Shown here one piece after another: positions 6,172-13,013 of a DNA stretch of 13,068 nt; position 1 is the first letter of the stretch; each line of letters begins with the position of its first letter. The position numbers and the translations under genes were made by a program. The stretch comes from VAZQ01 sp035552735 (lineage in GTDB: Bacteria > Pseudomonadota > Alphaproteobacteria > Rhizobiales > Xanthobacteraceae). The stretch is from assembly GCA_035552735.1 (NCBI GenBank), contig DASZKX010000270.1, positions 1 through 13,068 on the forward strand. The letters run 5' to 3'. The notes under the pieces are model-generated. The model was not told where the DNA came from, made no database searches, and saw only the letters and a program-made list of their open reading frames with translations.

Positions 6172-7167
6172 ATGTTAGATACGACGTTTTCCATCGCCCC
6201 CATGATGGAATGGACCGACCGGCATTGCCGGTTCTTCCATCGCCTCATGACGCGGCGCGCGCTCCTCTATACCGAGATGGTCACCACCGGAGCCGTGCTG
6301 CATGGCGACCGTGCCGCGCTCATCGGCTTCGATCCGTTCGAGCATCCGGTCGCGCTGCAGCTCGGCGGCTCCGACCCGCGCGCGCTGGCGCAATGCGCCC
6401 GCATCGCGCAGGACCTGGACTATGACGAGGTCAATCTCAATGTCGGCTGCCCGTCAGATCGGGTGCAGGAGGGCCGTTTCGGCGCCTGCCTGATGGCCGA
6501 GCCCGACCATGTCGGCGACTGCGTGGCTGCCATGAAGGCGCAGGTGAAAGTGCCGGTGACGGTCAAGTGCCGCATCGGCATCGACGAGCAGGATCCCGAG
6601 GAGGCGCTCGAGACCTTCGCCGGCGCGGTCGAGCGCGCGGGCGTCGATGGGCTCGTCGTCCATGCCCGCAAGGCCTGGCTCAAAGGCCTGTCGCCGCGCC
6701 AGAACCGCGACGTGCCGCCGCTCGACTATGGCCGCGTGCATCGGCTCAAGGCCGCGCATCCGGGCCTGCCGGTGGTGCTCAACGGCGGCATCGCGAGTCT
6801 CGCGGAGGCGGCGGTGCATCTCGATCGGGTCGACGGCGTGATGATGGGGCGCGCCGCCTACCAGGAACCGTGGCGGCTCATCGAGGTCGATCCGATCATG
6901 TTTGGTACCGCGGCGCCGCTGCGCGCCCCCAAGGACGCGGCGGCCGCCGTCATCCCCTATATCGAACACGAGCTTGCGCGCGGCACGCGGCTCTCCGCCA
7001 TCACCCGTCACATGCTGGGACTGTTCCGCGGCGTGCCCGGGGCACGCGCCTTCCGCCGCCACCTGGCCACCGAGGCGGTGAAGCCCGGCGCCGGGACGGA
7101 TGTTCTCATGGAGGCGCTGGCGCTGGTGTCCGACCGCATCCCCGAACCCGCGACCGTTGCGGCATAG
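6172..7167 (+). CDS. dusA: tRNA-dihydrouridine(20/20a) synthase DusA with replaced N-terminus
   Basis: DusA is an FMN enzyme that reduces uridines in the tRNA D-loop with NADPH. This version has 331 residues, normal for the family. Visible landmarks are FSIAPMMEWTDRHCRFFHRL (FMN-site N-terminus), LLYTEMVTTGAVLHG, ALQLGGSDP, and NLNVGCPSDRVQEGRFGACL with catalytic Cys93. VHARKAWLKGLSPRQNR, VVLNGGI and GVMMGRAAYQEPW (phosphate binding) follow. The gene is the target of the element to its left: codons 7-17 are the right attachment repeat, and codons 1-6 (MLDTTF) plus the start signal come from element DNA. The host's own first nine codons (MKPHQPYCF) lie at 2709-2735. The enzyme core is intact, so function is probably kept, but expression may have changed. 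The TauE-like gene follows 35 bp downstream. Confidence 0.96.
   Translation: MLDTTFSIAPMMEWTDRHCRFFHRLMTRRALLYTEMVTTGAVLHGDRAALIGFDPFEHPVALQLGGSDPRALAQCARIAQDLDYDEVNLNVGCPSDRVQEGRFGACLMAEPDHVGDCVAAMKAQVKVPVTVKCRIGIDEQDPEEALETFAGAVERAGVDGLVVHARKAWLKGLSPRQNRDVPPLDYGRVHRLKAAHPGLPVVLNGGIASLAEAAVHLDRVDGVMMGRAAYQEPWRLIEVDPIMFGTAAPLRAPKDAAAAVIPYIEHELARGTRLSAITRHMLGLFRGVPGARAFRRHLATEAVKPGAGTDVLMEALALVSDRIPEPATVAA
6190..6221 (+). repeat. Right attachment-site repeat (attR), 32 bp, inside dusA
   Basis: Exact copy of 2736-2767, here in the coding frame of the working dusA (Ser7 to Arg17). The sequence diverges immediately after 6221 (G here, A on the left), which sets the edge. To the left, two of the next three bases still match. 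Chromosomal dusA continues to the right with HCRFF. Confidence 0.87.
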
Positions 7168-7202
7168 CGCGTGTTTCCTCTGGCCGGCTCGCGGAGCAAT
7201 TG

Positions 7203-8036
7203 ATGGATTTCGGGGTTCCTCTCAACGAGCTCGCCTGGCTGGTGCTCTTGATCGTGGCCGGCGGCCTCGTCACCGGCATTCTGGCCGGCCTGTTCGGCAT
7301 CGGCGGCGGCGGCATCATCGTCCCGATCCTGTACGAGGTATTCGGCGTGCTCGGGGTGCCGGCGGACGTGCGATTGCAGCTCTGCGTCGGCACCTCGATC
7401 GTGATCATCGTGCCGACCAACGTCCGCTCCTTCCTTGCGCATCGGCGCAAGGGCGCGGTGATGATGGATGTGGTGCGGGTGTGGGCGATACCGGCGGTGC
7501 TCGGCGTGGCGCTCGGCGCCGTCGTCGCGGCCTTTGCGCCCGGCACGGTGCTCAAGATCGCGTTCGTGGTGATCGCCAGCACGATCTCGGCCAAGCTGCT
7601 GTTCGGTCGCGACAACTGGCGGCTAGGGGCGGAGTTGCCGGGCCGCGTCGGCATGATGGCCTATGGTTTCCTGGTCGGGCTCGCCGCCTCCCTGATGGGG
7701 ATCAGCGGCGGCTCGCTCTCCAACATGATCCTCACCCTTTACGGCACCCCGATCCGGCGCGCGGTCGCCACCTCGGCGGGCCTGGGCGTGCCGATCACGC
7801 TCGCGGGCGCGCTCGGCTACATGCTCGCTGGTCTGCCCCACCAGGCCGAGATGCCGCCGCTCTCGATCGGCTTCGTGTCGTTCATCGGGGTCGCCGTGAT
7901 GGCGCCGATCTCGAGCTTCAGCGCGCCTTATGGGGCAAGGCTCGCCCATGTGGTGCCGGGCCGCAGCCTCGAGATCGGATTCGGGATCTTCCTGCTGCTG
8001 GTGTCGGCCCGCTTCGTGGTGAGCCTGGTGACCTGA
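7203..8036 (+). CDS. TauE/SafE-family sulfite exporter-like membrane protein
   Basis: This 277-residue integral membrane protein belongs to the TauE/SafE family (DUF81), proposed exporters of sulfite or organosulfur anions. It has the two internal repeats of the family, each with a glycine-rich signature: LAGLFGIGGGGIIVPIL (residues 28-43) and AASLMGISGGSLSNMIL (161-177). About eight hydrophobic segments can be seen, with the sentence RRKGAVMMDVVRVWAIPAVL typical of the loop between helices 2 and 3. I chose the ATG at 7203 because GGAG lies about 7 nt before it and the first membrane helix follows directly; the open frame further upstream only overlaps dusA. The gene is 35 bp behind dusA and may be co-transcribed. 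It ends 19 bp from the convergent protease gene. The substrate is not shown by sequence. Confidence 0.9.
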   Translation: MDFGVPLNELAWLVLLIVAGGLVTGILAGLFGIGGGGIIVPILYEVFGVLGVPADVRLQLCVGTSIVIIVPTNVRSFLAHRRKGAVMMDVVRVWAIPAVLGVALGAVVAAFAPGTVLKIAFVVIASTISAKLLFGRDNWRLGAELPGRVGMMAYGFLVGLAASLMGISGGSLSNMILTLYGTPIRRAVATSAGLGVPITLAGALGYMLAGLPHQAEMPPLSIGFVSFIGVAVMAPISSFSAPYGARLAHVVPGRSLEIGFGIFLLLVSARFVVSLVT

Positions 8037-8055
8037 TCGCGATCCGCCTCTGAAC

Positions 8056-8787
8056 TTACGGGTAGCCGCGCATCATGAGCTGGTCGCCACGCACCTCCCA
8101 GCTCTCCAGGCGATTGAGGAAGCTCATCCCGAGCAGGCTGGTATGGAGCTGGCCCGGTTGCGCGATCAGGGCCGGAACCGAGCGCTCGATGATGCCGCCG
8201 ACCGCGAGGCGGTCGAGCGTCACCGGCGCAGCGCGGGCGCGGCCATTGGCGGTGTCGACATTGACCGTGTAGGCGAGCACCTCGAGCGGCAGCCCGGCGG
8301 CCTTGGCGGCCTCCTGGGTCAGCACGACCGAGCTCGCGCCGGTGTCGAGCGCCATGGGGACATGCGCGCCGTTGACCTGCGCCCCGATCGAGAAGCTGCC
8401 GCCGCTACGCACGATCTCCACCATATGGCCGCGCGTCACCACATAACCCGGATCGAACTCGGCCAGCATCCGGTCGGATACGCCCTGCAGCTCGAACCGA
8501 TAGGTGTAGCCGAGCGCCAGCAGCAACGCGATCACCACCCAGATCATCGCCGACCGCAGCGCGGTGGTGAAGCGCTCGCGGAACAAAGTGAGGGCGAGCG
8601 AGCCGATCGCGACCATGAGGATGATCTTCACCGCTAGCGCGGACAGGTCGAGCTGGCTCAGTCCCGCCAGGCCTTTGTCGTTCTGCGCGGCCAGGATCAG
8701 CCCTCCGGCCAGGACGACGAGCAAGATCCAAAGCAGTCGCTGCACGGCCTTAAGCCTCAGGTTGAAGCGGTCGGCGCCGGAGCGCAT
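8056..8787 (-). CDS. Membrane-anchored retropepsin-like aspartic protease (TIGR02281 type)
   Basis: A 243-residue protein with three hydrophobic segments (about 17-34, 52-69 and 80-96) followed by a clan AA aspartic protease domain. The active-site phrase is MALDTGASSVVLTQEAAKAA with Asp148 in DTG; the single-DTG layout implies a homodimer, as in retropepsins. The closing element SLLGMSFLNRLESWEVRGDQ is characteristic of the TIGR02281 group, which is common in alphaproteobacteria. The catalytic domain should lie on the periplasmic side, but topology was judged only from hydrophobicity. The ATG at 8787 is preceded by a poor ribosome site, and no better start is available before the first helix. 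The gene is convergent with the TauE-like gene, and a 28-bp tandem duplication lies just upstream of it. Target proteins are unknown. Confidence 0.87.
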   Translation of the reverse strand: MRSGADRFNLRLKAVQRLLWILLVVLAGGLILAAQNDKGLAGLSQLDLSALAVKIILMVAIGSLALTLFRERFTTALRSAMIWVVIALLLALGYTYRFELQGVSDRMLAEFDPGYVVTRGHMVEIVRSGGSFSIGAQVNGAHVPMALDTGASSVVLTQEAAKAAGLPLEVLAYTVNVDTANGRARAAPVTLDRLAVGGIIERSVPALIAQPGQLHTSLLGMSFLNRLESWEVRGDQLMMRGYP

Positions 8788-8807
8788 CGGGGCCGGTCTG
8801 CGAATTG

Positions 8808-8866
8808 ATGCAAGGTGGAATCATGCGCGAAGATAATGCAAGGTGGAATCATGCGCGAAGATAATG
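8808..8866. repeat. 28-bp tandem duplication upstream of the retropepsin gene
   Basis: The unit ATGCAAGGTGGAATCATGCG plus CGAAGATA occurs at 8808 and again, perfectly, at 8836, with the next three bases also repeating. Both copies are between the protease start (8787) and the end of the histidine kinase gene (9011), so no protein is affected. Perfect identity points to a recent slippage or duplication event. It could double a binding site in the protease promoter, but no known operator is evident. Confidence 0.85.
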
Positions 8867-8944
8867 ACCGTTGCGAGGAAGGCAATCGCGGCGATCAGAC
8901 GGCGATTGCGGGAAACGGATTGGTTGCTCGGTTTAGTCGGCGTC

Positions 8945-8999
8945 GTCCCGGCCCATAGCGCGTCGAAGATGCGCGTAAACGCGCTAACGGAGCCGGGAC
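8945..8999. repeat. Two-tier palindrome after the histidine kinase gene
   Basis: Outer arms GTCCCGGC (8945-8952) and GCCGGGAC (8992-8999) pair perfectly. Inner arms TAGCGCGT (8956-8963) and ACGCGCTA (8979-8986) pair too, and an alternative hairpin GCGCGT-AA-ACGCGC lies at 8971-8984. It is 12 bp beyond the kinase stop on the minus strand and could end or stabilise that transcript, though no T-run follows. Similar dispersed palindromes are frequent between genes in Bradyrhizobium relatives, so it may be a REP-like family member. Confidence 0.75.
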
Positions 9000-9010
9000 C
9001 CCATCGGCAT

Positions 9011-10606
9011 TCACATCCCGATCCTGAACATGGGCCGCTGGCGCTCGGGCGATTTGGGCACGGGCGCGGCGCGCGATTTGTCGGGTGGCGGCAGCGGAGC
9101 GATCGATGGCGCGGGCTCGGCCAGCGGCGCCAGCGCCGCCATCACCCGCTCCGGCGGAAAGGTCACGATCACCTCGGTGCCAATGCGCAGCTTGGATTTG
9201 AGCGTGAAGCTGCCGTTGTGGAGATCGACCAGGCTCTTGGCGATCGGCAGCCCGAGCCCGGCGCCCTGCTCGGCGGACTTGATCGAGTTCGAGCCCTGTC
9301 CGAACGAGGCCAGCACGATCGGAATCTCCTCTTCCGGAATCCCCGGGCCGCTGTCCTTGACGCTGAGATACTGACCGCCCGAAGCCGTCCAGCCGACCTT
9401 GAGCCAGATATCGCCGTTCGGCGGGGTGAACTTGATGGCGTTGGAGAGAAGGTTGAGGCAGATCTGGCGCACCGCGCGCTCGTCGGCCCACAACCGCGGC
9501 ATGTCGGCCTCGAACACCTGATGAAGGGTCAGGCTGCGGTTCTTGGCGCGGATCTGCAGGAGGTGGCTGCACTCCGCCACCACATGCGCCAGCGTGACCG
9601 CCTCCTCGTTGAGCTCGTAGCGTCCGGCCTCGATGCGCGAGAGGTCGAGGATCTCGTTGATCAGGCCGAGCAGATGCACGCCCGAATTGTGGATGTCGCC
9701 CGAATAGTCCTTGTAGGCGGCCACGCTGTGGGGTCCGAAAATCTCCGCCTGCATCACCTCGGAGAATCCCAGAATGGCGTTGAGCGGCGTTCGCAGCTCG
9801 TGGCTCATCTGCGCCAGGAAGCGCGACTTGGCGACATTGGCGGCTTCCGCGCGCCGGCGCGCCTCGTCGGAGATCGCCTTGGAGGTCTCGAGCTCCCCGA
9901 TCAGCGCGTCCTTCTCGGCGCGCGCCTCCAGGGTCGCCAGCATGGTCGAATAGAGCCGGTAGGTCAGGAGCGAGAAGTAGCCCTGCGCGGTCAGCGCCAT
10001 GATCGAAAGGATGTAGTCGTGCAGGTTGGCATTGAGGGCGAACTCGAGCGCCACCGCCGCCGAGACCGGCATGGTGGCGGCGAACACCGCGATCGGCACG
10101 CTCGAGGCCAGCATGCTCGATACCGCCACCACCAGCAGCATCACGAACAGCATGAACGTGTTCGATCCGTCATCTCCGCCGGCCGGATGGACGAGCAGGA
10201 ACATCCAGGCCAGCCCGAAAAACAGATCGAGCATGATGAAGCGCAGGCGCCAGATGCGCAGATTGATGTTGCCCTGCGGCTCGGCCAGGAACTGCCGGCA
10301 CTTGGCGACCATGATGGCATGGATCGCCAGCACGGCGCTGGTCCAGATGCCGGCGGTGAGCGCCCCGATCCACAGGCTGGAGAGGAACCCGACCGTGCTC
10401 ACCAGCAGCAGGACCACCAGGGACGCCGACAGGCGGTTCTGCGCGAACAGGCGCAGCAGCTCGTAGTCGAAGGCCGGGCGCGTGCCGGTGGTCGAGATCA
10501 GCCGGTCACGCGCCTCGCGCACGTGCTGCGCGGCGGCGCGCCGGCGCTTGGCGGAGGACGGCTGGCTCGAGGCGGCGACATCGCGACGATCGCTGGCAAC
10601 GGTCAT
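9011..10606 (-). CDS. Membrane histidine kinase of the PdhS/DivJ/PleC type
   Basis: A 531-residue sensor kinase. Residues 58-222 contain about six hydrophobic segments and no large periplasmic loop. A coiled-coil linker (about 225-258) leads to the dimerisation domain with phospho-acceptor His269 in SRFLAQMSHELRTPLNAILG. The ATPase domain shows QICLNLLSNAIKFTPPNG (N box), DSGPGIP (G1), FGQGSN (F box) and GAGLGLPIAKSL (G2). The segment FSEVMQAEIFGP to INEILDLSRIEAGR is typical of kinases of the DivJ/PleC/PdhS group, which act on DivK in alphaproteobacterial cell-cycle control. Membership is likely, the exact role is inference. The C-terminal 45 residues are proline/alanine-rich and probably unstructured. 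No response regulator gene is adjacent, as is usual for this group. The upstream gap holds a cluster of TTAA half-sites. Confidence 0.92.
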   Translation of the reverse strand: MTVASDRRDVAASSQPSSAKRRRAAAQHVREARDRLISTTGTRPAFDYELLRLFAQNRLSASLVVLLLVSTVGFLSSLWIGALTAGIWTSAVLAIHAIMVAKCRQFLAEPQGNINLRIWRLRFIMLDLFFGLAWMFLLVHPAGGDDGSNTFMLFVMLLVVAVSSMLASSVPIAVFAATMPVSAAVALEFALNANLHDYILSIMALTAQGYFSLLTYRLYSTMLATLEARAEKDALIGELETSKAISDEARRRAEAANVAKSRFLAQMSHELRTPLNAILGFSEVMQAEIFGPHSVAAYKDYSGDIHNSGVHLLGLINEILDLSRIEAGRYELNEEAVTLAHVVAECSHLLQIRAKNRSLTLHQVFEADMPRLWADERAVRQICLNLLSNAIKFTPPNGDIWLKVGWTASGGQYLSVKDSGPGIPEEEIPIVLASFGQGSNSIKSAEQGAGLGLPIAKSLVDLHNGSFTLKSKLRIGTEVIVTFPPERVMAALAPLAEPAPSIAPLPPPDKSRAAPVPKSPERQRPMFRIGM

Positions 10607-10848
10607 GACGGCTGGTGATTGGCCTTGAGATTTTGCCGCCCAAGCTCGCCCAAAATCCTTAAGATGAGGCTTAAGAGACCGCTAAAATCCCTGGTTAAGA
10701 AAGAATTTGCGCCCGTCTTGCCGCGCCCCCTGAAGGGGGGAGGGAGGCGCCCAACGGGTCCGGCCTTTGACCGGCCCGATGACAGGCTCCGGCGCCGACG
10801 GGGGTCCGGTCCCCCGACGGATTCGATGCTGTTTGCCGGCGGGCGCCG
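10607..10848. promoter_or_regulatory. Upstream region of the histidine kinase with TTAA cluster and hairpins
   Basis: No gene is seen here. Three TTAA tetramers occur within 40 bp (10659-10662, 10671-10674, 10695-10698), about 50-90 bp before the kinase start. TTAA-N7-CTAA at 10671-10685 is one base from the CtrA box TTAA-N7-TTAA. Nearer the dehydrogenase end, GGGGG-TCCGGT-CCCCC (10800-10815) could form a hairpin 33 bp past that gene's stop and may help end its transcript, although no T-run follows on the minus strand. Confidence 0.4.
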
Positions 10849-11718
10849 TCACCGCTGCAGCCGTGCGAACAGGCTCGACGTATCCCAGCGCCGTCCGCCC
10901 ATCTTCTGCACCTCGGAATAGAACTGATCGACCAGCGCGGTGACCGGCAGATGGGCGCCGTTGCGGCGCGCTTCGGCGAGGCAGATGGAGAGATCCTTGC
11001 GCATCCAATCGACCGCGAAGCCGAAATCGAACTTGCCGGCGATCATGGTCTTGTAGCGGTTCTCCATCTGCCAGGACTGCGCCGCCCCTTTGGAGATGGT
11101 TTCGATCACCGCTTCGACGTCGAGGCCGGCCCGGCGGGCGAAATGAATGCCCTCGGCGAGGGCCTGCACCAGTCCGCCGATGCAAATCTGGTTCACCATC
11201 TTGGTGAGCTGACCGGCGCCGGCGGGCCCTAACAGCTTGCACGTGCGCGCATAGGCCATGATGACGCTTTCGGTGCGCTCATAGGGCGCCGCATCGCCGC
11301 CGCACATGACGGTGAGGGTGCCGTTCTCGGCGCCGGCCTGGCCGCCGGAGACCGGCGCGTCGATGAAATCGAAGCCGCGTTTGCCGGCTTCGGCGTGCAG
11401 CTCGCGCGCGATGTCGGCCGATGCGGTGGTGTGGTCGACGAACACCGCGCCCTTCTTGACGCCCGCGAAGGCGCCGTCGGGTCCGAGCGTCACCTGGCGC
11501 AGGTCATCGTCGTTGCCGACGCAGGCCATGACGAAGTCCTGGCCTTCGGCCGCTTGCCGGGGCGTCGGCGCGAGCCGGCCGTGATGCTGGGCCATCCATT
11601 TCTCGGCCTTGGCGGCAGTGCGGTTGTAGACCGTGATCTCGTGACCGCCCTTGCCCTCGAGGTGCCCGGCCATCGGATAGCCCATGACGCCCAGACCGAG
11701 AAATGCCACCTTGGCCAT
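10849..11718 (-). CDS. NAD(P)-dependent beta-hydroxyacid dehydrogenase (3-hydroxyisobutyrate dehydrogenase family)
   Basis: A 289-residue soluble oxidoreductase. The N-terminal Rossmann fold opens with MAKVAFLGLGVMGYPMAGHL (dinucleotide-binding GxGxxG). DAPVSGGQAGAENGTLTVMC (residues 120-139) is the substrate-site signature, and Lys173 in GAGQLTKMVNQICIGG is the expected catalytic lysine. The family includes 3-hydroxyisobutyrate, tartronate-semialdehyde and succinic-semialdehyde reducing enzymes; the sequence alone does not choose between them. The ATG at 11716-11718 has an excellent Shine-Dalgarno (GAGGAGG) 5 nt upstream and begins exactly at the Rossmann fold, so the longer open frame to 11883 is rejected. 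The gene is divergent from mrp and stands alone, with no valine-degradation or glyoxylate genes beside it in the window. Confidence 0.93.
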   Translation of the reverse strand: MAKVAFLGLGVMGYPMAGHLEGKGGHEITVYNRTAAKAEKWMAQHHGRLAPTPRQAAEGQDFVMACVGNDDDLRQVTLGPDGAFAGVKKGAVFVDHTTASADIARELHAEAGKRGFDFIDAPVSGGQAGAENGTLTVMCGGDAAPYERTESVIMAYARTCKLLGPAGAGQLTKMVNQICIGGLVQALAEGIHFARRAGLDVEAVIETISKGAAQSWQMENRYKTMIAGKFDFGFAVDWMRKDLSICLAEARRNGAHLPVTALVDQFYSEVQKMGGRRWDTSSLFARLQR

Positions 11719-11818
11719 GATTCCTCCTCGTTTTTTCGTGCCGCATGTGGCCGTGCCGCTCACCGCCGCAATGCCTATATGTCGGGCAAGTCTATAGAAC
11801 CGATCCGACACCGTCTCT

Positions 11819-11852
11819 ATGGTGCGAACCGCAAGATGGTGCGGACCGCAAG
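11819..11852 (+). repeat. 17-bp tandem repeat in the mrp leader
   Basis: ATGGTGCGAACCGCAAG (11819-11835) is followed directly by ATGGTGCGGACCGCAAG (11836-11852), with one mismatch. The pair ends 24 bp before the mrp start, inside the 158-bp gap shared with the divergent dehydrogenase gene. It may be a simple duplication or a pair of binding sites. Both ATGs are out of frame with mrp, or lead to stops or unrelated peptides, and are not preferred starts. Confidence 0.8.
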
Positions 11853-11876
11853 CCTCCAGAGCAAACGAAGAGCACG

Positions 11877-13004
11877 ATGGCACCGACCAAACAACAGGTT
11901 CTCGACAGCCTTGCCAAGATCGCCGGCCCCGACGGAGCGCCGCTCGCCGCGAGCGGAAAGCTGTCCGACGTGATGGTCACCGACGGCAAGGTGTTCTTCT
12001 CGATCACCGTGGACGCGGCCGCCGTGCAGGCCTGGGAGCCGGTGCGCGATCGTGCCGAAGCAGCGGCGCGCGCGGTGCCCGGCGTGCAATCCGCGCTGGT
12101 CGCATTGACCGCCGAGCGCAAGGGTTCGGGGCCGGCGCCCGCTGCGGGCCGCCCGCGCCCGGCTGCCCCGGCTCAGCCCGCAGCCCGCGGCGCCCCGTCC
12201 CCGATCGGCGTGCCCGGGGTCGATGCCATCATTGCGGTGGCGTCCGGCAAAGGTGGGGTCGGCAAGTCGACGACCGCGGTCAATCTGGCGCTCGGGTTGC
12301 GCGATCTCGGCCTCAAAGTGGGCATCCTGGATGCCGACATCTACGGCCCTTCATTGCCGAAATTGCTCGCCATCAAGGAGCGGCCGCAAACCTTGGGCGG
12401 CACCCGCCTGAAACCGATCACCCGCTATGGCCTCACCGTGATGTCGATCGGCTTCCTGATCGACGAGGAGACCCCGATGATCTGGCGGGGCCCCATGGTG
12501 ATCTCGGCCTTGACCCAGATGCTGCGCGAGGTCGAGTGGGGCGCGCTCGACGTGATGGTGGTGGACATGCCGCCCGGCACCGGCGATGCGCAGCTCACCA
12601 TGGCCCAGCAGGTGCCGCTCAAGGGCGCCCTCATCGTCTCCACTCCGCAGGACCTCGCCTTGATCGATGCGCGGCGCGGCATCGCGATGTTCCGCAAGGT
12701 AAACGTGCCGGTGCTCGGCATCATTGAGAACATGAGCTACTTCCTGTGCCCGCAATGCGGCACTCGCTCCGACATCTTCAGCCACGGCGGCGCCCGCCAC
12801 GAGGCCGAACGGCTCGGTGTGCCGTTCCTGGGCGAGGTGCCGCTGCACATGGACATCCGGGAGAAATCGGATTCCGGACTGCCGGTGGTGGCGACCGTGC
12901 CGGACGGCGCGCTCGCCACCGTCTACCGCGACATCGCCGCCAAGGTGCTGGGTCAAATCAAAGGCGCGACCCGCGCCGCACCCAACATCGTCATCGAGGC
13001 GTAA
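11877..13004 (+). CDS. mrp: Mrp/ApbC-family iron-sulfur cluster carrier ATPase
   Basis: A 375-residue P-loop protein that carries and delivers Fe-S clusters. Residues 1-85 are an MIP18/DUF59-type domain (MAPTKQQVLDSLAKIAGPDG onward). A flexible alanine/proline linker spans about 86-108. The ATPase starts at IIAVASGKGGVGKSTTAVNL with the deviant Walker A lysines (Lys125 and Lys130). LDADIYGPSLPKLL and VVDMPPGTGDAQLTMAQQ are further family signatures. The cluster-binding CxxC is Cys291-Pro-Gln-Cys294 in SYFLCPQCGTRSDIFSHGGA. Length and order match full-length bacterial Mrp with the N-terminal domain. The ATG at 11877 is preferred over an in-frame upstream start at 11745, since the domain begins there and GAAGAG lies about 6 nt before it. 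A large inverted repeat follows the stop. Confidence 0.95.
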   Translation: MAPTKQQVLDSLAKIAGPDGAPLAASGKLSDVMVTDGKVFFSITVDAAAVQAWEPVRDRAEAAARAVPGVQSALVALTAERKGSGPAPAAGRPRPAAPAQPAARGAPSPIGVPGVDAIIAVASGKGGVGKSTTAVNLALGLRDLGLKVGILDADIYGPSLPKLLAIKERPQTLGGTRLKPITRYGLTVMSIGFLIDEETPMIWRGPMVISALTQMLREVEWGALDVMVVDMPPGTGDAQLTMAQQVPLKGALIVSTPQDLALIDARRGIAMFRKVNVPVLGIIENMSYFLCPQCGTRSDIFSHGGARHEAERLGVPFLGEVPLHMDIREKSDSGLPVVATVPDGALATVYRDIAAKVLGQIKGATRAAPNIVIEA

Positions 13005-13013
13005 GCGGCGTAG

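Larger units (their letters stand above)
2736..6221 (+). mobile_element. dusA-integrated genomic element, 3.4 kb, no integrase
   Basis: The unit is bounded by 32-bp direct repeats (2736-2767 and 6190-6221), with 3422 bp between them. It interrupts dusA after its 20th codon and rebuilds the gene at the right end with a new start. dusA is an established insertion target for a family of phage and island integrases (dusA-associated integrases). The cargo is a frameshifted trypsin-like protease, an unknown 167-residue protein, the mobile mystery A/B pair and a truncated DUF3800-like gene. No integrase, excisionase, relaxase or transposase can be recognised, so it is probably a decayed element or a passive one mobilised by a related integrase acting in trans. 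The DUF3800 truncation close to the right end suggests that a deletion removed sequence there, possibly including the integrase. Element boundaries are strongly supported; mobility today is not. Confidence 0.83.

Noticed and set aside
6567..7202. N-terminal extension of the TauE/SafE-like frame back to 6567
   Set aside because: It overlaps dusA in another frame and is arginine/glycine-rich. The membrane protein begins naturally at ATG 7203 with its own GGAG.
8843..10618. Very long plus-strand open frame (591 codons) opposite the histidine kinase
   Set aside because: The antisense strand carries all kinase boxes in order. The plus-strand translation is rich in Arg, His, Gln and Gly, the usual shadow of a GC-rich gene.
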